64,000 bases of DNA from CAYVTM01 sp964454645 (GTDB taxonomy: Bacteria > Bacteroidota > Bacteroidia > Sphingobacteriales > Sphingobacteriaceae): NCBI GenBank assembly GCA_964454645.1, contig CAYVTM010000009.1, positions 1-64,000 on the forward strand, in the 5' to 3' direction. Below the pieces are notes generated by a model. That model saw only the letters and a program-made list of their open reading frames with translations, did no database searches and was not told the DNA's origin. The position numbers were made by a program, and so were the translations under genes. Shown piece by piece: positions 1 through 8,240 of this stretch. How positions within the stretch are numbered: the first letter of the stretch is position 1; each line of letters starts with the position of its first letter.

Positions 1-22
1 CCCCTTAGACCCAGGCGGGCTG

Positions 23-53
23 CAAAGGTAATAAGCTTTTCTCAGTTTCCAAA
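23..53 (-). promoter_or_regulatory. Bacteroidota promoter firing off the left edge
   Basis: On the minus strand a TTTG at 53-50 is followed by exactly 19 bases and then TACCTTTG at 30-23. This matches the -33/-7 consensus of the Bacteroidota primary sigma factor. Transcription would start near position 16 and run left out of the window, divergent from bamD. The gene it serves is not visible. Confidence 0.65.
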
Positions 54-217
54 TACAAGCCCCCTTTTCCAGCATCATCCTTGCTAAACATCTGATTCTA
101 AATAAGAATATTTTTAATGTTTCATCGTTATTGTTACCCAATCGTAATTTATGTCGTCTCTATAGATACAATTTCGGAGAGAATGTTATAAAAATTTTCA
201 AAGCTTAAATGAACAAT

Positions 218-225
218 TATCTTTG
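218..225 (+). promoter_or_regulatory. bamD -7 promoter box (TATCTTTG)
   Basis: TATCTTTG fits the TAnnTTTG box, with a TTTT at about -33 (195-198). The box ends four bases before the ATG at 230, so the transcript should begin at or within a base or two of the start codon. This argues for ATG 230 over the in-frame ATG at 209, which lies upstream of the box. Confidence 0.6.
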
Positions 226-229
226 CCAC

Positions 230-1048
230 ATGCAAAAAAACAAGTTTACTTATTTACTCATCCTGGGTATGGCTATATTGATAGGTATCGGCGGGTGTAA
301 AAGCGAATATCAAAAAGTACTCAAAGGCAACGACCTTGATAAGAAATATGAACTGGCAAAAAAATATTATAACGATAAAGATTATTTCAGAGCGCTTGAA
401 CTTTTGGATGAATTGGTAAATGTTTACCGTGGAAGCGAAAAAGCCGAAACAATCTATTATTACTATGCCTATTGCCATTATGGCTTAAAAGATCTGATTA
501 CAGCACGATACCATTTCAAGAACTTTGCAGAAACCTTTCCACGCAGCCAGTATGCCGAAGAATGCAGGTACATGACTGCTTACTGCTATTTCTTAGACTC
601 CCCCGAATATAGTCTCGATCAGGAAAACACCTATAGAGCAATAGAATCTCTGCAACTCTTTATTAATATGTACCCTAAAAGCACTCGTGTGGAAGAATGC
701 AATTTATTAATAGACCGATTGAGAGATAAGCTTGAGAACAAGTCCTACCATAATGCAAAACTCTATTATAATATTGGTGATTATAAGGCCGCTATTTTTG
801 CCTTCCAAAACTCGATCAATGACTTTCCCGACACACCCTATAAAGAAGAAATGGACTTTCTGACTATTAAATCGAGCTATCTATATGCTAAAAACAGCGT
901 TGAAAGCAAAAAAGCCGAAAGATTTTTGGAAACTATCGATTATTATCGGAACTTTGTCGATTCTTATAAGACAAGTAGATTCTTAAAAGAAGCGCAAGAA
1001 ATACACGATTCTTCGCTGAAAGAAATTGAATTAGTAACGAAAAAGTAA
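230..1048 (+). CDS. bamD: BamD, outer membrane protein assembly lipoprotein
   Basis: BamD is the lipoprotein partner of BamA in the beta-barrel assembly machine at the inner face of the outer membrane. The 272-residue product starts with a lipoprotein signal peptide ending in a lipobox (GIGGC, lipidated Cys23). The rest is a helical tetratricopeptide-type repeat protein with YY/YF-rich helices (residues about 35-250), as in the YfiO/BamD family. An in-frame ATG at 209 would add seven residues, but it lies upstream of the promoter box, so 230 is preferred. The next gene, an RNA polymerase omega-like gene, follows after 14 bases, the usual Bacteroidota order. Family assignment rests on length, lipobox, repeats and context. 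Confidence 0.88.
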   Translation: MQKNKFTYLLILGMAILIGIGGCKSEYQKVLKGNDLDKKYELAKKYYNDKDYFRALELLDELVNVYRGSEKAETIYYYYAYCHYGLKDLITARYHFKNFAETFPRSQYAEECRYMTAYCYFLDSPEYSLDQENTYRAIESLQLFINMYPKSTRVEECNLLIDRLRDKLENKSYHNAKLYYNIGDYKAAIFAFQNSINDFPDTPYKEEMDFLTIKSSYLYAKNSVESKKAERFLETIDYYRNFVDSYKTSRFLKEAQEIHDSSLKEIELVTKK

Positions 1049-1062
1049 GTTCAAAACAATAT

Positions 1063-1386
1063 ATGAATAGCAATTTAAAAAACAATACTCCGGTAACCAC
1101 AGTTACCCGCGATGTGAGAATCTTAGATGCAGAAACCGGTAACTTATACGAAAGTTTAGTTATTATTTCGAGAAGAGCCAATCAAATTGCTGCTGCTTTA
1201 AAAGAAGAGCTAAACGGCAAATTACAAGAATTTGCTTCATCGAACGATAATCTGGAAGAGGTATTCGAAAACAGGGAGCAAATAGAAATTTCTAAATACT
1301 ACGAACGTTTACCCAAACCAACCCTGTTAGCTACTCAAGAGTTTATCGAGGGGAAAGTTTATCACAGAAAAGCTTCCGAAGAATAA
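1063..1386 (+). CDS. rpoZ: RNA polymerase omega subunit, Bacteroidota type
   Basis: A 107-residue protein whose residues about 28-45 (NLYESLVIISRRANQIA) match the conserved omega core in which an Arg-Arg pair precedes a helix packing on the beta-prime subunit. Omega assists assembly and stability of RNA polymerase. The C-terminal half is acidic and divergent from proteobacterial omega, as is normal in Bacteroidota. It lies 14 bases after bamD and is followed by an intrinsic terminator before coaBC, so bamD-rpoZ is probably one transcript. Confidence 0.8.
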   Translation: MNSNLKNNTPVTTVTRDVRILDAETGNLYESLVIISRRANQIAAALKEELNGKLQEFASSNDNLEEVFENREQIEISKYYERLPKPTLLATQEFIEGKVYHRKASEE

Positions 1387-1391
1387 AACAT

Positions 1392-1412
1392 AACCCTCTC
1401 CGGAGGGTTTTT
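1392..1412 (+). terminator. Intrinsic terminator after rpoZ
   Basis: AACCCTC pairs with GAGGGTT around a tight GC-rich centre and is followed by a run of five T. It separates bamD-rpoZ from coaBC, whose ATG lies 11 bases downstream. Confidence 0.75.
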
Positions 1413-1422
1413 ATATGCCTAT

Positions 1423-2622
1423 ATGTTACGTGATAAAAATATCTTATTAGGTATCTGCGGCAGTATCGCTGCTTATAAATCTGCATTGCTCGTACGCCTC
1501 TTCGTAAAAGCGGGCGCAAATGTGCAGGTAATCATGACTGATGCGGCATGCGACTTTATCACTCCCCTTACACTTTCTACTCTTTCCAGGAATCCGGTTT
1601 ATCATTCCTTCTATAAAAAAGAAAATGGAGAATGGAATAACCATGTAGAATTAGCCTTATGGGCGGATCATTTTATCATGGCTCCGGCATCTGCCAATAC
1701 ACTGGCAAAAATGGCCAACGGGATCTGCGACAATTTATTAATGGCAAGCTATCTTTCGGCAAGATGTCCGGTATCCATAGCTCCGGCAATGGACCTGGAT
1801 ATGTTTAAACATCAGGGTACACAAAGTAATTTAGAAACACTTGCTTCATGGGGGCACACTATTATCCATCCCGAAAATGGGGAGTTAGCAAGCGGTTTAT
1901 TTGGGGAAGGCCGAATGGCTGAACCCGAAACAATTTTTGAAGCAATTGAACGGGAATTCATGCAGTCCCAAATGCTGAAAGGTAAACGGGTGTTGATAAC
2001 AGCCGGGCCAACCTACGAAGCGATTGACCCGGTACGTTTTATCGGCAATCACTCGAGTGGGAAAATGGGTTATGCCTTAGCAAAACAGTGTGCCAAACTG
2101 GGTGCCCAAATAGAATTGATTTCAGGGCCGAGCAAAGAAAGTGCTCATCATCCGAATATTCATATCACCCGTATCGTCTCGGCTAATGATATGTACGAAG
2201 CCTCTATCCGACTATTCCCGGCATGCGACATTACTATCATGAGTGCCGCCGTTGCCGATTATACGCCTGTACATACTTCCGAATATAAAATAAAAAAGCA
2301 AGAGGGTACGTTAACGATAGAACTTACTAGAACAAAAGATATTTTAAAGACTTTAGGTGAACAAAAAAGATCTGATCAGGTTTTGGTAGGCTTTGCATTG
2401 GAAACAGACAATGAAATCGAACATGCTTCTTCAAAATTAAAAAGTAAGAATGCGGATTTCATCGTATTAAATTCACTCAAGGATAAAGGGGCCGGATTTG
2501 CTCACAACACTAATAAAATAAGTATTCTGAGTAAAGACGGAAGCATCGAAACTTTTGAAACTAAATCCAAAGATTGGGTAGCTTTCGACATCGTTCAAAA
2601 AATTATATCTTTGATCAAGTAG
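1423..2622 (+). CDS. coaBC: Bifunctional phosphopantothenoylcysteine decarboxylase / phosphopantothenate-cysteine ligase
   Basis: This enzyme makes two consecutive steps of coenzyme A synthesis: CTP-dependent joining of 4'-phosphopantothenate to cysteine, then FMN-dependent decarboxylation to 4'-phosphopantetheine. The N-terminal CoaC flavoprotein domain (residues 1-185) shows GSIAAYKS, the active-site NHVE with His74, and the PAMDLDM segment near residue 122. The CoaB domain starts near residue 187 with ITAGPTYEAIDPVRF and continues through NHSSGKMG, SAAVADYTP and the KIKK motif. The 399 residues match the usual length. It starts just after the rpoZ terminator and is followed after 28 bases by the DUF4835 gene, a conserved Bacteroidota neighbourhood. 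Confidence 0.95.
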   Translation: MLRDKNILLGICGSIAAYKSALLVRLFVKAGANVQVIMTDAACDFITPLTLSTLSRNPVYHSFYKKENGEWNNHVELALWADHFIMAPASANTLAKMANGICDNLLMASYLSARCPVSIAPAMDLDMFKHQGTQSNLETLASWGHTIIHPENGELASGLFGEGRMAEPETIFEAIEREFMQSQMLKGKRVLITAGPTYEAIDPVRFIGNHSSGKMGYALAKQCAKLGAQIELISGPSKESAHHPNIHITRIVSANDMYEASIRLFPACDITIMSAAVADYTPVHTSEYKIKKQEGTLTIELTRTKDILKTLGEQKRSDQVLVGFALETDNEIEHASSKLKSKNADFIVLNSLKDKGAGFAHNTNKISILSKDGSIETFETKSKDWVAFDIVQKIISLIK

Positions 2623-2650
2623 TTCCTCTTTAAAATACGGAATTTTGACT

Positions 2651-3553
2651 ATGAAAAAAAACAGCATCTCACTATTTTTCTTTCTTCTGCTTTCATCTTC
2701 TCTTCTCGCTCAAGATATCAATTGCACAGTAAAGGTGCTTACTCCACAAATTCAAAGCAGCGATAAACGGGTGTTCGAAGAGATGGAAAAGGCGATCTTC
2801 GAATTTGTAAATAACAGCAAATGGACTGACGACATTATACAAATTAACGAACGTATCGAATGTAATATCATCATTAACATCACCGAACAAATTGGCCAGG
2901 ATGAATTTAGAGCGACCGCTCAAATCCAATCCAGTCGCCCTGTTTATAGTACTTCTTACAACTCGACACTATTAAATTATAGCGATGAAGATTGGACCTT
3001 TCGTTATGTTTTAAACCAACCGCTCGAATATTCGGATAATGAAAGCCGTTTAAATCTCACTTCTTTATTGGCTTATTATATCTACATTATGATAGGTTTA
3101 GATTATGACAGTTTCTCCCTGTATGGCGGCACACCTTATTTCGAGAAAGCAAGAAATGTAGTTAGTAATGCTTCTAATCAACCGGGAAAGGGATGGAAAG
3201 CATTTGACGGAACTCGGAACAGATATGTTTTAGTAGATAATTTTTTAGACAATAGCTTTAAACCTTTACGTGAATGTATGTATAAATATCATCGATTGGG
3301 TTTGGATATTATGTCTCAAAATATCGATAACGGAAGAAAAGAAATAAGCGATTGCTTACCGAACCTTCAGAAAATGCAACGCGACCGTCCGAACTCGATG
3401 CTGGCAAATGTATTTTTCACTACCAAATCGGATGAAATCATTCAGATATTCAGCAAAGCCTTGCCTGCCGATAAGCCAAAAACTGTTCAGCTTTTAACGG
3501 AATTAGATCCGAGCAATACCACAAAGTATCAGCAAATACTTCGTGCAAATTAA
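2651..3553 (+). CDS. DUF4835 family secreted protein
   Basis: This product of about 300 residues starts with a Sec signal peptide (MKKNSISLFFFLLLSSSLLAQ). The mature part is soluble and contains the pattern of the Bacteroidota-only DUF4835 family, including ILNITEQIGQDEF-like strands and the segment YIMIGLDYDSFSLYGGTPYF. I start it at the ATG at 2651; an ATG two codons earlier is possible. No catalytic motif is visible and the function is unknown. The position between coaBC and recN is conserved in the phylum, which supports the family call but gives no role. Confidence 0.8.
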   Translation: MKKNSISLFFFLLLSSSLLAQDINCTVKVLTPQIQSSDKRVFEEMEKAIFEFVNNSKWTDDIIQINERIECNIIINITEQIGQDEFRATAQIQSSRPVYSTSYNSTLLNYSDEDWTFRYVLNQPLEYSDNESRLNLTSLLAYYIYIMIGLDYDSFSLYGGTPYFEKARNVVSNASNQPGKGWKAFDGTRNRYVLVDNFLDNSFKPLRECMYKYHRLGLDIMSQNIDNGRKEISDCLPNLQKMQRDRPNSMLANVFFTTKSDEIIQIFSKALPADKPKTVQLLTELDPSNTTKYQQILRAN

Positions 3554-3619
3554 GTTGCTTAAATCGAATACAATTTATCGTTTTTTCCGTTAACTTAGCA
3601 TGGCCTATAAGCCCGATAT

Positions 3620-5284
3620 ATGTTGAATAAATTACTCATAAAAAACTATGCAATTATTGATGAGGCAGAGATTTCATTCTCGCCCCGATTCAGCATTATT
3701 ACGGGAGAAACAGGTGCGGGGAAGTCGATTATACTGGGCGCTCTTTCTCTTATTTTAGGACAGCGTGCAGATTCAAAAACATTATTCAGACAAAAAGATA
3801 AATGTATTATCGAAGGGCATTTTAACATTGCTGAATATAAATTACAATCTTTCTTTAACGAAAACGATTTAGATTACGACGAACATACTACTTTACGTCG
3901 CGAAATAACAGCAGATGGTAAATCTCGCGCTTTTATTAATGATACTCCTGTAAACTTATCTGCATTAAAAGCTTTGGGGGAGTTATTGGTAGATATTCAT
4001 TCCCAACACGAAACGCTTGCCTTAAATTCCGGCCGCTTTCAATTACAGGTTGTCGACAGCCTTTGTAAGCATTCTGACGTATTACAAAACTATCGCATTG
4101 ATTATAAAAATCACAAAGCAAAAATTCAATCGCTCAACGATTTGAAAGAACAAAGCAATCAGGCGAAAGTCGAAAGTGATTTTCTGCAATTTCAGTTTGA
4201 TGAATTGAATGAGGCGAAATTAAAACCCGAAGAACAGGAATTACTTGAACAGGAATTAAATACCCTTAGTCATGCCGAAGAAATAAAATCGGGATTAAAT
4301 GCATGCCTGTACCTTTTAGATGAACAAGAAAGTTCTGTTGAATCTCAATTAAAACAATGCATCCAGCAGATCCAGCCCATTGAAAAGGTTAATCCGGAGA
4401 TACTTACACTTTCTGAACGTATCAAGAGTTGCTTAATTGAACTGAAAGATATTGATTCGGAAATTGAACGTATTGCTAACAACACCCTGCTTGATACCGA
4501 CCGGATGCAATTAGTACAGGAACGTCTCGATTTAATCTATCATCTGCAACAGAAACATCGTGTAAAAAGCATGACCGAACTCATACAGATACAAACCGGT
4601 ATCGAAGAAAAACTAAACAATTTTTCTTCACTCGATAGTCAGATTGAAACCCTTGAAAAGCAGATTACTAAAGAGCATCTTGCACTTTTGACACTCGCTA
4701 AAAAAATATCTAAGAAACGATCCGAAGTGATTCCATTCATCGAAAACAATATTAAAAAAATGCTTTTGGATTTAGCAATGCCGGATGCCCGATTACATAT
4801 CGAGCAAAGCGTATTGGCTGATGAGGGCTATACATTACAGGGGATTGATGAAATTCGCTTTTTATTTAGCGCGAATAAAGGTCAGGCATTATCTGAACTA
4901 GAAAAAGTTGCATCAGGCGGAGAGCTTTCCCGGCTTATGTTATGCATTAAAAGCTTAGTTGCCAATCATACCCAATTACCTACCATCATTTTCGATGAAA
5001 TAGATACCGGTGTTTCGGGAGAAGTTGCGCATAAAGTAGGAACAATTTTAGAATCGCTTTCGGAAGTTTTACAAGTAATCAGCATTACACATTTACCGCA
5101 AATCGCGAGCAAAGGAAATACTCATCTGTTTGTTTACAAAGAAACGAAAGAGGAGCAAACCTATACCAGGATAAAAATTTTAAATCCCGATGAACGCATT
5201 GTAGAGATTGCAAAAATGTTAAGTGGAGAAAGCCCAAGTACCAGCGCTATCGCAAACGCACAGGAATTATTGAATAAAAACTAA
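3620..5284 (+). CDS. recN: DNA repair protein RecN
   Basis: RecN is an SMC-like ATPase that acts early in double-strand-break repair, holding DNA ends and working with RecA. The 554-residue product has the Walker A motif GETGAGKS at residues 29-36, a long coiled coil (about 155-370) interrupted in the middle, the ABC signature ASGGELSRLML near 430, and Walker B TIIFDEIDTGVSG near 455. The length is typical. It is followed after only five bases by the YbjQ-like gene, so the two are likely cotranscribed. No LexA-type operator was recognised upstream. Confidence 0.95.
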   Translation: MLNKLLIKNYAIIDEAEISFSPRFSIITGETGAGKSIILGALSLILGQRADSKTLFRQKDKCIIEGHFNIAEYKLQSFFNENDLDYDEHTTLRREITADGKSRAFINDTPVNLSALKALGELLVDIHSQHETLALNSGRFQLQVVDSLCKHSDVLQNYRIDYKNHKAKIQSLNDLKEQSNQAKVESDFLQFQFDELNEAKLKPEEQELLEQELNTLSHAEEIKSGLNACLYLLDEQESSVESQLKQCIQQIQPIEKVNPEILTLSERIKSCLIELKDIDSEIERIANNTLLDTDRMQLVQERLDLIYHLQQKHRVKSMTELIQIQTGIEEKLNNFSSLDSQIETLEKQITKEHLALLTLAKKISKKRSEVIPFIENNIKKMLLDLAMPDARLHIEQSVLADEGYTLQGIDEIRFLFSANKGQALSELEKVASGGELSRLMLCIKSLVANHTQLPTIIFDEIDTGVSGEVAHKVGTILESLSEVLQVISITHLPQIASKGNTHLFVYKETKEEQTYTRIKILNPDERIVEIAKMLSGESPSTSAIANAQELLNKN

Positions 5285-5289
5285 ATGAT

Positions 5290-5601
5290 ATGATACTATC
5301 AACGACACACAACATTGAAGGGAAAAAGATTGTACGCTATGCCGGATTAGTTACCGGAGAAGCAATTTTAGGAGCCAATATTTTTCGTGATATCTTTGCT
5401 TCCATTCGCGATATTGTTGGAGGCAGATCCGGTTCTTACGAAGAAGCCCTTCGCCAGGCAAAAGATATGGCTATTAAAGAAATGCAGGAGGATGCTGCAC
5501 GCCTGGGCGCCAATGCAGTAATCGGCATAGATCTCGATTACGAAACCATTAATAATATGCTGATGGTTACCGCAAGCGGAACGGCTGTAGTACTCGAATA
5601 A
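5290..5601 (+). CDS. YbjQ/UPF0145 family protein
   Basis: A 103-residue protein that matches the YbjQ (UPF0145, putative heavy-metal-binding) family along its length. It opens with ILSTTHNIEGKKIVRYAGLVTGEAILGAN, has the central GGRSGSYEEALRQAKDMAIKEM helix, and ends with LGANAVIGIDLDYE and a final strand. Members form small homopentameric rings; the biological role is not established. It is five bases from recN and probably translated from the same mRNA. Confidence 0.85.
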   Translation: MILSTTHNIEGKKIVRYAGLVTGEAILGANIFRDIFASIRDIVGGRSGSYEEALRQAKDMAIKEMQEDAARLGANAVIGIDLDYETINNMLMVTASGTAVVLE

Positions 5602-5694
5602 GAAATTAATTGGTGAAATATCCTTAATTGATTATTTTCGAATCGTATTACAAGGGTAAATTATCCTTCTTATATCTATATTTAAAGCAGAATT

Positions 5695-6513
5695 ATGACA
5701 AATCACCAATTATTAGCAGGCAAAAGAGGGATTATCTTCGGAGCCTTAAACGAAAGTTCAATTGCCTGGAAGGTTGCGCAACGTGCTGTTCAGGAGGGGG
5801 CTAAAATTACACTTACCAACGCTCCGATTGCATTACGTATGGGCGAGATTAATAAGTTAGCGGAAGAATGTAATGCTGAAATTATTCCGGCCGATGTTAC
5901 AAACATGGAAGACCTGGAAAATTTATTCAAAAAATCGATGGAAGTTTTAGGAGGGAAAATCGATTTTGTCTTACACTCGGTGGGGATGAGCCTGAACGTG
6001 CGTAAAGGAAAGCATTATACCGAAGCCGATATAGAATATATGCATAAAGGTTTCGATATTTCTGCCATGTCTTTACACCGTGTATTACAAACTGCCTGGA
6101 AAAATGATGCCATCAACGAATGGGGTTCGGTGGTTGCCTTAACGTATATCGCAGCTCAACGTGTATTCCCCGATTACAACGATATGGCCGATGCAAAAGC
6201 ATTGCTCGAATCTATCAGCCGTAGCTTTGGTTACCATTATGGAAAACACCGCAAGGTACGTATTAATACCATCTCTCAATCGCCCACCTACACTACTGCG
6301 GGTTCGGGAGTGAAAGGTTTCGACGGGTTCTATTCCTATGCAGATAAAATGTCTCCATTGGGTAATGCGAGTTCCGACCAATGTGCCGACTATTGCATCA
6401 CCATGTTCTCGGATTATACGCGTATGGTAACTATGCAAAATCTTTTCCACGACGGAGGGTTTTCATTTACCGGAGTGAGTCCCGAAGTAGTGGAAGCTTT
6501 AGGAAACAAATAA
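5695..6513 (+). CDS. fabI: Enoyl-[acyl-carrier-protein] reductase FabI
   Basis: FabI carries out the NADH-dependent last reduction of each cycle of type II fatty acid synthesis in the cytoplasm. The 272-residue protein is an atypical short-chain dehydrogenase with the modified nucleotide-binding loop GIIFGALNESSIAWKVA and the Tyr-x6-Lys pair (Tyr161, Lys168) that separates FabI from ordinary Tyr-x3-Lys SDRs. The SQSPTYTTAGSGVKGF stretch corresponds to the substrate-binding loop, with small changes from enterobacterial FabI. It has its own 93-base upstream gap and a perfect palindromic terminator downstream, so it is probably monocistronic. Confidence 0.94.
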   Translation: MTNHQLLAGKRGIIFGALNESSIAWKVAQRAVQEGAKITLTNAPIALRMGEINKLAEECNAEIIPADVTNMEDLENLFKKSMEVLGGKIDFVLHSVGMSLNVRKGKHYTEADIEYMHKGFDISAMSLHRVLQTAWKNDAINEWGSVVALTYIAAQRVFPDYNDMADAKALLESISRSFGYHYGKHRKVRINTISQSPTYTTAGSGVKGFDGFYSYADKMSPLGNASSDQCADYCITMFSDYTRMVTMQNLFHDGGFSFTGVSPEVVEALGNK

Positions 6514-6530
6514 TTAAAATCTATTATCAT

Positions 6531-6566
6531 AAAAAATGCGTTGAATAATTATTCAACGCATTTTTT
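6531..6566. terminator. Perfect 36-bp palindromic bidirectional terminator
   Basis: AAAAAATGCGTTGAATAA and its exact reverse complement form a 36-bp palindrome with A and T tracts at both ends, so it can stop transcription from either side. It lies 17 bases after the fabI stop. The stop codon of the second decayed fragment on the minus strand (6549-6551) falls inside it. Confidence 0.85.
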
Positions 6567-6799
6567 ATAGATCCCACTAGGTTCTTCAAATCTGGCTTCG
6601 TTTATAAAACGTTCCGGGTCTTGCAATAAATAGTGCTTGAATAGTGTTAAACCATCAACCCGTAACGAAATTAAAGGTCTACAACACAAGCACCTCCTGT
6701 AAATTTTAATACTTCCGGATCAGGATTCAGCTTGTAAATGTTTTCTGTATCTTCGCTTGTCAGCTTACGCAGATAAGTTCTGTATGTATGTAATTCCAT
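6549..6799 (-). pseudogene. Decayed GNAT acetyltransferase start plus unidentified fragment
   Basis: On the minus strand an ATG at 6799 opens a 42-codon frame (6799-6671). Its text, RTYLRKLTSEDTENIYKLNP followed by DPEVLKFTGG, reads like the N-terminus of a RimJ/RimL-type N-acetyltransferase, but it stops where the rest of the domain should follow. A second frame (about 6690-6549) encodes GLTLFKHYLLQDPERFINEA and FEEPSGIYKKCVE and ends in the fabI terminator; I cannot name its parent. Full GNAT proteins are about 150-180 residues, so this is a remnant. A short expressed peptide cannot be ruled out. Confidence 0.5.
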
Positions 6800-6908
6800 T
6801 TGCTTTGATACTTTTTTCTTACTTATCTATAGCCTGAGAAACATTTTGTCAATTATGGTGAAACTGCCGGCTTAGTGTTTATATTTCATACTTTTCGGTA
6901 CGAAAAAA

Positions 6909-7277
6909 TTAAACTTTTTTTCCAATCCAGCCCAGGTGTGTATTTTTAAAATGGTCGTTGAATTTCAGCCCATAACCAAACATCCTGTCCATTGCCGAAT
7001 GTCCAAATAAAATCACACCCGCTAAAGTGAGTAAAGAATTATTTAACCAAAATCCCAAGATCGAAATGGTAATTGCAAGCAATTTATGATGGAAAAAATT
7101 ATACAGCCGGGCACCTGTTTCAGGACTTGTCCAATAACCAATCATTGATAAATCAGGTAATAGAATACAGGCGGGAAAAACCCACCAAACATAGTCTAAT
7201 TGATTAAACAGGACTATTGAGAGTAAAAACTGTCCCAGTTCCTCCAATTTCAAAAGATTATTCATTCTGTTCGTCAT
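6909..7277 (-). CDS. DUF4260 family membrane protein
   Basis: A 122-residue, very hydrophobic protein with about four membrane helices. It carries the DUF4260 pattern: an N-terminal LLKLEELGQFLLSI helix, the PDLSMIGYWTSPETGARLYNFFHHK loop with charged and His residues, and a C-terminal FGHSAMDRMFGYGLKF segment. The family is widespread in Bacteroidota and Firmicutes with no known role. A second ATG four codons in (7265) is an alternative start. It follows the Crp/Fnr regulator after 67 bases on the same strand and may be its target. Confidence 0.8.
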   Translation of the reverse strand: MTNRMNNLLKLEELGQFLLSIVLFNQLDYVWWVFPACILLPDLSMIGYWTSPETGARLYNFFHHKLLAITISILGFWLNNSLLTLAGVILFGHSAMDRMFGYGLKFNDHFKNTHLGWIGKKV

Positions 7278-7344
7278 AATTTATTGAATTTACTTACTAT
7301 GACACAAAAATCCAAAACTCAAACCCGGTAGCTCTTGACTAAAA

Positions 7345-7923
7345 TCAAGAATTTTGGGCCTGACGTTTTCTGATTCTACTAAATGTTTCGGGGGTCATAC
7401 CAAGAACAGAGGCAATGTATTGTAAGGGTACCTGATTAAATAAATTTTTGTTTTGTTCAAAATACAAATCATACCTCTCTTCTGCTGTCATTGATAAATG
7501 AGAGAATACTCTATCTTCAATCATTGCAAAACATTTTACCAGAAATCTTTTCTCGATTTCATTCCATTTAGGAAATTCTTTGCACAACTTCCGGTAGTCT
7601 GTTTTGGTAATTGTTAATAGCTCTGTTTCTGTCAATGCTTGTATTGTCCAACGATTAGGTTGATCAAAAAAGAAGCCCATTACTTCTGTAATGAAAAAAT
7701 TTTCGGTAGAGATCCACTGTGTAATTTCCTTTCCGTCAGACAAAGCATAAATTCTTAAAATTCCTGACTTTATTATGCTCAATCTGTTGCAAACTTTTTC
7801 AGACTTTGTAAAAAAGCCGCTTTTTTGAAGTTTTTCTTCCTGAAAGTATGAATGAATGAATGTCAACTCTTGATTGGAAAGTTGTCCAAAATGGTCTTGT
7901 AGTAATTCATTAAAATCTTTCAC
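7345..7923 (-). CDS. Crp/Fnr family transcriptional regulator
   Basis: A 192-residue regulator with an N-terminal cyclic-nucleotide-binding-type beta-barrel (residues about 25-115, including KSGILRIYALSDGKEITQW) and a C-terminal helix-turn-helix (about 155-190, QVPLQYIASVLGMTPETFSRIRKR). The start codon is GTG at 7923; the nearby ATG at 7930 is out of frame. The barrel lacks the RTA signature that binds cAMP and has no N-terminal cysteine cluster, so the effector is unknown. Such stand-alone Bacteroidota regulators often control an adjacent gene, here DUF4260. Confidence 0.85.
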   Translation of the reverse strand: MKDFNELLQDHFGQLSNQELTFIHSYFQEEKLQKSGFFTKSEKVCNRLSIIKSGILRIYALSDGKEITQWISTENFFITEVMGFFFDQPNRWTIQALTETELLTITKTDYRKLCKEFPKWNEIEKRFLVKCFAMIEDRVFSHLSMTAEERYDLYFEQNKNLFNQVPLQYIASVLGMTPETFSRIRKRQAQNS

Positions 7924-7999
7924 GTTGCATTTAGCATATTTTTGTATCTCCTCAGATTCGGCTCAATTTATTTTAAGCCTCCCTTACCCCGGGGATATA

Positions 8000-8164
8000 T
8001 TACTTAAGCATGTAATTTACAATAGCTAATACAGAAGTGATAATTGCAATAAACTGGATAAGCCCTGCAATATAGACTGAACGGGTTAAAGCACTTTTTA
8101 CTTCAGCTATCTTTTCCAATAAATCTGACTTATCGGATTGTGTTAAATAGAGTTCTTTGTTCAT
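8000..8164 (-). CDS. Small single-pass membrane protein (54 aa)
   Basis: An ATG at 8164 opens a 54-codon frame. It encodes a charged N-terminal half (MNKELYLTQSDKSDLLEKIA) predicted to be an amphipathic helix, and a membrane segment of about 22 residues (YIAGLIQFIAIITSVLAIVN) ending in YMLK. The arrangement is coherent for a real microprotein, and the frame fills the gap between clpC and the Crp gene. I recognise no family. A hairpin at 8201-8238 separates it from clpC, so it probably has its own promoter or depends on readthrough. Confidence 0.6.
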   Translation of the reverse strand: MNKELYLTQSDKSDLLEKIAEVKSALTRSVYIAGLIQFIAIITSVLAIVNYMLK

Positions 8165-8200
8165 TTCGATTTGTTTTAATTGAGTTATATTTCAACATAA

Positions 8201-8238
8201 AAAATAAAGCCCTCATTTTTGTTTGAGGGCTTTATTTT
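8201..8238 (-). terminator. clpC terminator
   Basis: AAAATAAAGCCCTCA pairs perfectly with TGAGGGCTTTATTTT around an eight-base loop: a 15-bp stem with T/A tracts on both sides. It begins three bases after the clpC stop on the minus strand and could work in both directions. Confidence 0.85.
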
Positions 8239-8240
8239 TT

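Larger units (their letters stand above)
6514..6908. other. Intergenic stretch between fabI and DUF4260
   Basis: These 395 bases hold the fabI terminator (6531-6566) and the gene relic on the minus strand (6549-6799). The last 110 bases, AT-rich, show no ORF or clear signal. No tRNA or transposon end was seen. Confidence 0.6.

Noticed and set aside
209..229. Upstream start for bamD
   Set aside because: ATG 209 precedes the -7 promoter box at 218-225, so it would not be in the transcript; ATG 230 gives a clean lipoprotein signal.
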